Shown piece after piece: positions 1-5,715 of a stretch of DNA of 11,417 bases. The notes under the pieces are model-generated. The model did no database searches and was not told the DNA's origin. It saw only the letters and a list, made by a program, of their open reading frames with translations. The first letter of the stretch is position 1. Each line of letters begins with the position of its first letter. Both the position numbers and the translations under genes were made by a program. This DNA comes from an uncultured Eubacteriales bacterium (GTDB lineage: Bacteria; Bacillota; Clostridia; Oscillospirales; Oscillospiraceae): NCBI GenBank assembly GCA_949744025.1, contig CATJWA010000294.1, forward strand, positions 1 to 11,417. Reading direction: 5' to 3'.

Positions 1-346
1 CGAAAAAGCCGTTGGCGAAATTCAGCGCGCAGCAGTCGCCGCGAACCAGATGCAAGCGTCCGGACTCAACGGCGGTACGGTTTTTCTGCCGCGCGGCGGT
101 AAGTGCGTCCGCGGACGTATCAACTCCCCAAAGCTCGGTTACGCCGCGCTTCAGAGTAAGAGCGGCGAAGTGCCCGTTTCCGCAGCCTGCGTCCAGCAGC
201 CGGTTCGCGCCGGACAGTGATGCAAGCTCGGATGCCAGCAGATACATCGGACGGTTTATTACATTCATCGCCGCGCAGGAGCAGTGCCCGGCAAGACCGC
301 GCGGGTTTGCAAACTGTGAGCCGACGTATTCGAAGAATTTACCCAT
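1..346 (-). CDS. Class I SAM-dependent methyltransferase (partial; 3' end beyond the left edge)
   Basis: The first 115 residues are visible. A Rossmann-fold methyltransferase signature is clear: motif I LLDAGCGNGHF (residues 50-60) is the glycine-rich SAM-binding loop, and GVDTSADAL (74-82) supplies the acidic residue (D76) at the end of strand 2 that normally contacts the SAM ribose. GD at 103-104 fits the adenine-contact region. The N-terminus (GKFFEYVGSQFANPRGLAG, then a helix with MNVINRPMYLLA) resembles small Firmicute methyltransferases usually annotated only as 'class I SAM-dependent methyltransferase'; the substrate cannot be told. The ATG at 346-344 is preceded by AAGGAGG seven bases upstream, which fixes the start. 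It lies 103 bases downstream of the AAA+ gene on the same strand but has its own promoter, so co-transcription is not required. The catalytic and substrate-binding C-terminal half is not in the window. Confidence 0.85.
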   Translation of the reverse strand, partial: MGKFFEYVGSQFANPRGLAGHCSCAAMNVINRPMYLLASELASLSGANRLLDAGCGNGHFAALTLKRGVTELWGVDTSADALTAARQKNRTAVESGRLHLVRGDCCALNFANGFF

Positions 347-373
347 ACCGAAGCCTCCTTTCAAGGGGACTAC

Positions 374-402
374 AGTATAGCACAGTGCACGGAGGTCTTC
401 AA
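374..402 (-). promoter_or_regulatory. Sigma-A type promoter for the methyltransferase gene
   Basis: Read on the minus strand, TTGAAG (402-397) and TATACT (379-374) are separated by exactly 17 bases. The -10 is preceded by TGC, an extended -10 (TGn) arrangement. It lies about 27 bases upstream of the ATG, between the AAA+ stop codon and the methyltransferase, so the methyltransferase can be transcribed independently. This is a prediction from consensus match only. Confidence 0.65.
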
Positions 403-449
403 TACCCCAGGAGCTGTTGAAGTAGGGGCGCTTGCTGTGCATAAGGACG

Positions 450-1796
450 TCAGGCGGGGAGAAGCTGAAGGCTGTCAACCGTGCCTTCAAGCTTCAGCGG
501 CGCTCCGGAACGGGCAAGGGGAGCCGCGGAGAGAAACACGGGACCAAGCAGTCCCTCGAGCACCGGCACTCCGGAGCGCAGGGAGAGCGCCTCCCGCGGG
601 GTCAGAGCCTGGGCGAGTACGGGGGATACCTGCGCGATTTGAAGCCCGTACTCACGGCCGAGAGAGATAATCTGGCGCGCCGTGACGTCCGCGCGGCTTT
701 GCTCGCTGAGCTGGCCGAAGCCGATAAGCCCGCTGAAGCGGCCGGCAATCTCACGCAGCACCCCGCTTCGCGCAAGCTCGGCGCGGGCGCACTCGTCGTC
801 CTGAAAAAGCCGCAGGGCAAGGTCCTGCTCTGATACCGCAGGGGTATTTTCGCCGCTGCCGGCGCCGCCTGCTGCGGGCACGACGTCGGAGGCCTGTTCC
901 GGAGCGGAGAAGCCGAGCGGGCGGGCACGTCCGGACAGGTCAGTGTTTGTGGTGAACAGAAAAACGCAGCGGCGGAAGTCCAGCTCGCGCCCGAGCTGCT
1001 CGTCGGCGCGGCGCGCGGTGCAGCGGCCCTCGTCGAGGATGGACATGAAAACCTTGAGAACCTCGGGATGAGCCTTGTCCAGCTCGTCGAACATGAACAC
1101 GGTGTGGGGGCACTCGCGCACCGCCTCGAGCACGGGAGCGTCGTCATAGCCGACATAGCCCGGCGGCGCACCGGTGAGGCGGTAGACGCTGTGGGCCTCG
1201 GTAAAGGTGTTCAGCTCGGTCCATACAAGACGGTAACGCTCCGAGCCGAGACAGCGGTTGAGCGCGCCGTGTACGGATTTGCCCAGCTCGGACTTGCCCA
1301 CGCCGCTGGGACCGTAGAAAATAAGCGACAGGGGCCTGCGGGGAGAGCGCTTGCAGATATGGGCGGAGAGCTTGAAGGCTGCGGCCTCGACAGCGCGGTC
1401 CTGGCCGAGTACCTGGGAGCCAAGCTCCAGACGGAGGCGGCGGAAAAGCGCACCCATGCCCCCGCCGGCCGAGCCGAGAGCGGCGGCATCCGTTTTGAGG
1501 GCGCACAGACGCTGCGTGAGCGCGTCAAAGCTCCTGAAGCGCTGTGTACTGCCGCGCGAGAAGAAATCCCGCAGAGCGCGGCTGGAGCCGCTGTAGGCCA
1601 CCTCAGGGCGCATATACAGCCAGTAATCCCCGCCGCATTTCCAGAAGCCGAGCCTCACTCGCCCCGGAGTGCAGCCGGCGGGCATACCGCACTCGCCAAA
1701 CTCATAACTGCGTCCGACCGCGCCGCAGCGGTCTACGCAGTCCCGCAGAGTTGCGTAATCCTCAGCGGTGCAGATGCAGAAGCGATAAAATTCCAT
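450..1796 (-). CDS. Single-module ClpB/ClpA-D2-like AAA+ ATPase with unrecognised N-terminal region
   Basis: 448 residues. Residues about 125-425 form one AAA+ module of the Clp/HSP100 D2 type: LGQDRAVEA (129-137), Walker A GPSGVGKS (162-169), pore-loop motif GAPPGYVGYD (209-218), Walker B VFMFDELDKAHPEV (233-246), sensor-1 asparagine in TTNTD (N284) and a probable arginine finger in LREIAGRF (R353). Such modules use ATP to thread or remodel protein partners in hexamers. Unlike ClpB (about 860 residues, two modules, Clp-N domain), there is no D1 module and no recognisable Clp-N domain. The first ~115 residues match no family I know and carry seven cysteines by residue 54. At the usual sensor-2 position (GAR-P-L) I read GVPVL, so the arginine seems absent. 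The ATG has GGAGG seven bases upstream. It is divergent from the flagellar operon; no peptidase or adaptor partner is visible, so function is open. Confidence 0.85.
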   Translation of the reverse strand: MEFYRFCICTAEDYATLRDCVDRCGAVGRSYEFGECGMPAGCTPGRVRLGFWKCGGDYWLYMRPEVAYSGSSRALRDFFSRGSTQRFRSFDALTQRLCALKTDAAALGSAGGGMGALFRRLRLELGSQVLGQDRAVEAAAFKLSAHICKRSPRRPLSLIFYGPSGVGKSELGKSVHGALNRCLGSERYRLVWTELNTFTEAHSVYRLTGAPPGYVGYDDAPVLEAVRECPHTVFMFDELDKAHPEVLKVFMSILDEGRCTARRADEQLGRELDFRRCVFLFTTNTDLSGRARPLGFSAPEQASDVVPAAGGAGSGENTPAVSEQDLALRLFQDDECARAELARSGVLREIAGRFSGLIGFGQLSEQSRADVTARQIISLGREYGLQIAQVSPVLAQALTPREALSLRSGVPVLEGLLGPVFLSAAPLARSGAPLKLEGTVDSLQLLPA

Positions 1797-1829
1797 TGGG
1801 CAACCTCCGGTTGTAATCCTGAAAGCTCA

Positions 1830-1869
1830 TTTTCGGGGATTATAACCGAAAAGGGTAAGATTCAGTCAG
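1830..1869 (-). promoter_or_regulatory. Promoter and possible operator of the AAA+ gene
   Basis: On the minus strand, TATAAT (1844-1839) is an exact -10 match. The best -35 candidate is CTGACT (1869-1864) with a 19-base spacer, which is longer than usual. The -10 sits inside an inverted repeat, TTTTCGG (1830-1836) and CCGAAAA (1846-1852), separated by nine bases. That is a plausible operator position, but no binding protein can be named. Confidence 0.5.
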
Positions 1870-1977
1870 AGCAGGTGCTCCTTATGCGGTGAAAAAGCCG
1901 CTTATTTGGAATCCGCAGGCGGCCCTGTATGCTTTTCAAAGCTGCCGGTGCAAAGATTTTTCCTGCTTTTTCTTATC

Positions 1978-1999
1978 TAAACGGGAATTCTGCCGATAT
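1978..1999 (+). promoter_or_regulatory. Sigma-28 (SigD)-like -10 element upstream of flgM
   Basis: GCCGATAT at 1992-1999 is identical to the -10 element of SigD promoters such as B. subtilis hag. A TAAA lies at 1978-1981 but only 10 bases upstream, whereas the family spacing is about 15. At the proper distance the sequence is TTAT, a weak -35. A SigD-type promoter ahead of the gene for the SigD anti-sigma factor would give the usual feedback loop. The exact -10 supports this; the poor -35 weakens it. Confidence 0.4.
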
Positions 2000-2132
2000 A
2001 ACTTATGTAGATGAAACGAAAGATTTTGCACCCTTATGTTAAAATCCGCAGGAAAGCCCGCAGTGCTTTCGCGGTGTCTTTATTTAAGACGGCACGGCGC
2101 GCAGGGCGCGGCGCGGGTGTACAAAGCATGTG

Positions 2133-2158
2133 GAATTTTCAGTTGTGATTGAAAATTC
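2133..2158. repeat. Perfect 9-bp inverted repeat upstream of flgM
   Basis: GAATTTTCA (2133-2141) and TGAAAATTC (2150-2158) are perfect reverse complements around an eight-base loop. The repeat ends about ten bases before the flgM Shine-Dalgarno. It could be a DNA operator or an mRNA hairpin; the sequence does not decide between them. There is no following T-run, so it is not an ordinary terminator. Confidence 0.6.
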
Positions 2159-2184
2159 AAGTATCAGAAAGGAAGTGAGTAGCT

Positions 2185-2502
2185 GTGCTGACATCGTCAC
2201 GTTACGGCGCAATCTCCCCCATCGCTCCGGCCAAGGTCTATAAACCCAAGACGGAGCGGGAAGCCCGTGCACAGAGCGTATCCGGCAGCACCTATGACAG
2301 CTATGACAGCGTTACACTGTCCACGCCAAGTCAGGACAGCCGTTTTCATATGGAGCTTGTAAGCCGTATGTCTCAGGAGGTGCGCACCGCCACGACGACC
2401 GGCGATATTGCCGCGCTGCGCGCGCAGGTTGCCTCGGGACAGTACGTGCCGGACCCCATGGCCATTGCCGCGCGTATTCTCTTTTTGGGGGAGGGCCGGT
2501 AA
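2185..2502 (+). CDS. flgM: Anti-sigma-28 factor FlgM
   Basis: 105 residues. FlgM binds sigma-28/SigD in the cytoplasm and blocks late flagellar transcription until hook completion. The N-terminal half is basic and low in complexity, as expected of a largely disordered protein. YDSVTLSTPSQ (residues 40-50) matches the family's D-x-V-x-LS segment. The C-terminal part, DIAALRAQVASGQYVPDPMA (74-93) followed by IAARILF, has the conserved pattern of an 'I-x-x-L+x-x-V-x-x-G-x-Y-x-V-D' helix pair that wraps the sigma factor. The start is GTG at 2185: the frame is closed by a stop at 2176-2178, and AAAGGAAG lies about 11 bases upstream. First gene of the flagellar block, with flgN following directly. 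Its position and the GCCGATAT element upstream suggest SigD autoregulation. Confidence 0.9.
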   Translation: MLTSSRYGAISPIAPAKVYKPKTEREARAQSVSGSTYDSYDSVTLSTPSQDSRFHMELVSRMSQEVRTATTTGDIAALRAQVASGQYVPDPMAIAARILFLGEGR

Positions 2503-2976
2503 ATGAGTGAGCTCCACCTGTCCTATCTCCGGCTTTTGCGTGAGCTCGGAGAAAGTCTTGAACAGCTCAGTACGCTGGCCCGGCAGAAGCAGGGCTGTGT
2601 GCATGAGAACGACCTTTTGGGCCTGGACGAGGTGCTCAAGCAGGAGCAGGCCATGACGCTGACTCTGCGCGGGCTTGAGCAGCGCCGGCTCAAGCTGGTG
2701 TCCCAGCTCGGACTTGACGGCGTTAGCCTGACGCAGCTGCCGGACAAATATCCCGACGAGCTCCAGCTTGAGGCAAAGCAGACGGCCGAGGAGCTGCGAG
2801 GCAGCTATTCGGTGTACCGGAGCTGCGCCGATGCCGCGCGCAGCACGCTGGAGCTGAATCTGCACCAGATAGAGAAAATAATCGTCGATTCCGGAGCGGA
2901 CCCCGCCGCGGGAGCCGGCTATCAGGCGCCCGGCGTTGAGCCGCCGAGAAACATGAAAACAGATTTCCGCGCCTGA
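2503..2976 (+). CDS. flgN: Flagellar export chaperone FlgN
   Basis: 157 residues, close to the B. subtilis YvyG length. FlgN binds the C-terminal ends of FlgK and FlgL and brings them to the type III flagellar export gate. The sequence is almost all helical with long heptad-like runs: YLRLLRELGESLEQLSTLAR (about 8-27), then HENDLLGLDEVLKQEQAMTL and RGLEQRRLKLVSQL, a typical FlgN pattern with the characteristic acidic L-x-x-x-L-x-x-E-Q stretch. The C-terminal ~25 residues are Gly/Pro/Ala-rich and probably flexible. The ATG follows the flgM stop with no spacing, so translation is probably coupled; GGGGGAGGG inside the end of flgM serves as ribosome binding site. Assignment is by fold pattern and by position between flgM and flgK. 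FlgN sequences are poorly conserved, so context carries much of the weight. Confidence 0.88.
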   Translation: MSELHLSYLRLLRELGESLEQLSTLARQKQGCVHENDLLGLDEVLKQEQAMTLTLRGLEQRRLKLVSQLGLDGVSLTQLPDKYPDELQLEAKQTAEELRGSYSVYRSCADAARSTLELNLHQIEKIIVDSGADPAAGAGYQAPGVEPPRNMKTDFRA

Positions 2977-3009
2977 GCGCGAGCGTTTTATTGCAAGGAG
3001 TATTGAATT

Positions 3010-5694
3010 ATGGGTACCGTCGGAACATTTGACGCTTTTACCACCGCCCGTCTGGGTATATACGCCGCCCACAAGGGGCTGAGCGTAACGGGCAATAATA
3101 TTGCAAATATAAATACCAAGGGCTACACCCGTCAGGTTGTGGACCAGGTCAGCCTGAAAACCGGCGCGAACGATATGTACCGCTCACAGTTTGACAACCA
3201 TGTCGGCAACGGCGCGCTGGTCACCGGTATTTCCCAGATACGCGACCCGTATCTGGACATCCGTTTCCGCAACACGTCCTCGGATGTGGGCTTCTATGAC
3301 GAGAAGCTTGCCGGACTGCAGAAGCTCAAGAGCATTCTCGACGAGGTCGGCAAGGGCGAGAACAAGGGCGACGGCCTGCTGTACGCCCAGCTTCAGGACC
3401 TGGCGGACGCTCTGCGCGCGATAAGCGCGGACCCGACCAAGGACAACGACACGCTCGCAATGACCAGCGCGGACGCACTGGTCAGCCTGTTCAACACCTA
3501 CGCGAATAAGTTGGAGAACCTGCGCGTTGAATATGTGGACAGTCTCAAGCAGGACGTGACCGCGGTGAACGATATCCTCACCAACATCCGCAACCTCAAC
3601 GAAACCATACGCGAGAGCGACGTACACGGAGACCCCGCTCTGGAAATGCGCGACGAGCGCAACCGTCAGATTGACGCGCTGTCGGAGTACATGCACATAA
3701 AGGTCACCTACAGCATGGAGGACATCGGCGGCGGCCTTGAGGTGGAGAGATGCACAATTTCTCTGGCCAACGACAACCCCGACCCCTCTGTGACGACCGA
3801 CAGCTCCATTCTTGTGGACGGCATCTACGGCTCGCAGATTGCTCTGCCGGAGAAGCTGCCGGTAATGAATGAGAACTACGACCCCGCTGCGGCTGCGGCC
3901 AATAAGAACCTGATGGCCGATCCAAACTTTGACCCCACCGACCCGGCCGATATGGCTAAGCTGGATCCGAATGGTTTCCGCTATGTCAAGGCTGACGCGG
4001 ACGGCAAGCCGATGGACCCTCCGGAATATACCGATGACGCAGGCGAGGCCGCTGAGGTTGATAACAAAAACTATATCATCACCATAGGCAAGCTGCTCGA
4101 CGCGGGCGGCGAGGAGTGGGCGAAGCCGACGACGACGTGGACGAGGCTGGCTGACGGTGTCATAGGTGTTAAGGCGAAGTATACGTTTACGGTTGAGGGC
4201 TCCGAGGCGTGGGAGGCCGGAGACGAGATAACGATTGGCAAGAATACCTACAAAATAGGCGGCACAAAGCAGGTTCCGGTTGATCCCGGTGATCCGGATG
4301 CAGGGACCAAGCCCGAAAAGGTTGACGGCGATATCAGTGCGGCCGACGCCAACAAGCCGGAGAAAATGGCGGCGTTTATCGCCAAATGCCTGGATGGAAG
4401 CGACGACTACAAGGACACGTACACTGTACGCGCGAACGGCGATAAGATAATTTTCACCGCAAAAAACAGCGGAGTCGTTGGAGCCGGAAACGGCGGACCG
4501 GACGCGGAGCCCACGCTTAATGTCACGCCAGGAGCGGGAGCTGCCGGAACAACTACGTTAGGTGCAATAACGGAGGTTCGCCCGGGAGTTGACAGCGAGC
4601 CGCCGGTTAATGATCCGGACTATCCCGGCGGAACTACATGGAACCCTGACGGCTCCGAAACGAAGATTACATTTGTTGAGGGCGAAAATGGCTGGATGAA
4701 GTGTACCGTAGTGGTTGAGCACACCTATGATGTGACGCTGGACCACAACGACCTGCACGGCTCACTTCAGGCGACGCGTGAGCTGCTGACGGGGGAAGGC
4801 GATTTTGCCACAACGGACACAATAGCCGACGTTGACGAGAACGCCGCAATCAAGCGCGGCATACCCTATTATCAGAAATCGTTTGACCTGCTGGCCCGCC
4901 AGTTCGCCGAGCAGTACAACAAGCTCAACCAGGGCTACATGGTCAACGAAAAGGGCAACTATATTGACGCGGACGGAAAAGAGCTGGAAATCGGAGGCGT
5001 ACCCGGCCCTGTAAGCAAGACTAATGGGCTTACTGCCGAGCAGGAGGCCGCTCTTGAGGCCGCCGATTTGGACCTGAATACGTGGCTGGAGCTCAACAAC
5101 GCAAAAAAGCCGGAGGGCGTGGGAGTGCTGTTCAGCAACCGCAACGACGGGGACGACACCGAGGGCATAACCGCGGCGAACATCTCCATTTCCGCGAGCT
5201 GGAGCCGCGGCGACGTGAAGATTGTACCCACGTTTGTAGAGCTGTTCGGCAAGGACCCGGGACCGCTGCTTGACGAAAACGGAAATCCCGTGCTCGATGA
5301 GAACGGCAAGCCGATTCCGAACACCACACAGAACGAGAACGCCAACCACATGCTCACCATGATAAACCAGTCCCTGCTATATGACCCCAGGACACTGGTT
5401 GAGGGCGCCAACGGCACAAAGCTGTTCCAGGGCTCGTTCAACGACATGTTCAGCAACATGAACATCGTTCTCGGCAACGACCAGCGTACCACAAACACGA
5501 AGCTGAGCGCACACTACTCCTCCCTCGTGGAGACTGACACCAGCCGCGACGGCGTGTCGGGAGTTGACCTCAACGATGAGGCGATGAATATGATGCAGTA
5601 TCAGAAGGCCTACTCCGCCGCCTGCCGTCTTATGACGGCCATAGACGAGGCGCTGGACCGTCTGATAAACAACACCGGCATTGCCGGAAGATAA
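3010..5694 (+). CDS. flgK: Flagellar hook-associated protein 1 FlgK (enlarged)
   Basis: 894 residues; the usual length is about 500-650. FlgK is the first hook-filament junction protein, exported through the flagellar type III system and assembled outside the cell. The N-terminus has the rod/hook family helix, with the ANINTKGYTRQ motif (residues 32-42). The C-terminus, GVDLNDEAMNMMQYQKAYSA (851-870) then ACRLMTAIDEALDRLINNTG, is the matching D0 helix. The core continues through about residue 255 and resumes at HGSLQATREL (583-592). Between them lies an Asp/Pro/Gly-rich beta-type insertion (about 285-570), with a module YTFTVEGSEAWEAGDEITIG (391-410) through YTVRANGDKIIFTAKNSG (471-488) like those in variable regions of exported flagellar proteins. 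A second insertion (about 655-705) and a tandem DENG octapeptide (755-770) follow. AAGGAG lies nine bases before the ATG. No signal peptide, as expected. Confidence 0.96.
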   Translation: MGTVGTFDAFTTARLGIYAAHKGLSVTGNNIANINTKGYTRQVVDQVSLKTGANDMYRSQFDNHVGNGALVTGISQIRDPYLDIRFRNTSSDVGFYDEKLAGLQKLKSILDEVGKGENKGDGLLYAQLQDLADALRAISADPTKDNDTLAMTSADALVSLFNTYANKLENLRVEYVDSLKQDVTAVNDILTNIRNLNETIRESDVHGDPALEMRDERNRQIDALSEYMHIKVTYSMEDIGGGLEVERCTISLANDNPDPSVTTDSSILVDGIYGSQIALPEKLPVMNENYDPAAAAANKNLMADPNFDPTDPADMAKLDPNGFRYVKADADGKPMDPPEYTDDAGEAAEVDNKNYIITIGKLLDAGGEEWAKPTTTWTRLADGVIGVKAKYTFTVEGSEAWEAGDEITIGKNTYKIGGTKQVPVDPGDPDAGTKPEKVDGDISAADANKPEKMAAFIAKCLDGSDDYKDTYTVRANGDKIIFTAKNSGVVGAGNGGPDAEPTLNVTPGAGAAGTTTLGAITEVRPGVDSEPPVNDPDYPGGTTWNPDGSETKITFVEGENGWMKCTVVVEHTYDVTLDHNDLHGSLQATRELLTGEGDFATTDTIADVDENAAIKRGIPYYQKSFDLLARQFAEQYNKLNQGYMVNEKGNYIDADGKELEIGGVPGPVSKTNGLTAEQEAALEAADLDLNTWLELNNAKKPEGVGVLFSNRNDGDDTEGITAANISISASWSRGDVKIVPTFVELFGKDPGPLLDENGNPVLDENGKPIPNTTQNENANHMLTMINQSLLYDPRTLVEGANGTKLFQGSFNDMFSNMNIVLGNDQRTTNTKLSAHYSSLVETDTSRDGVSGVDLNDEAMNMMQYQKAYSAACRLMTAIDEALDRLINNTGIAGR

Positions 5695-5715
5695 CGGCAA
5701 GGAGGTTTTAGCAGT

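Larger units (their letters stand above)
1797..2184. other. Divergent intergenic region between the AAA+ gene and flgM
   Basis: 388 bases with no convincing coding sequence. From left to right: the minus-strand ribosome binding site and promoter-like elements of the AAA+ gene (to about 1869), a stretch of mixed composition, a plus-strand GCCGATAT element (1992-1999), and then a leader of about 180 bases before flgM with several potential hairpins (2046-2074, 2076-2090, 2133-2158). The arrangement implies separate divergent control of the ATPase and the flagellar genes. Confidence 0.75.

Noticed and set aside
403..449. Possible terminator between the AAA+ and methyltransferase genes
   Set aside because: Only a CCCC/GGGG pairing with a long loop and no T-run can be formed.
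1068..1892. 274-codon plus-strand open frame opposite the AAA+ gene
   Set aside because: It is antisense to a gene with clear Walker motifs; its protein has no recognisable domain and the high GC content explains the long open frame.
2197..3072. 291-codon minus-strand open frame opposite flgM and flgN
   Set aside because: It lies fully opposite two well-supported flagellar genes and its translation shows no family features.
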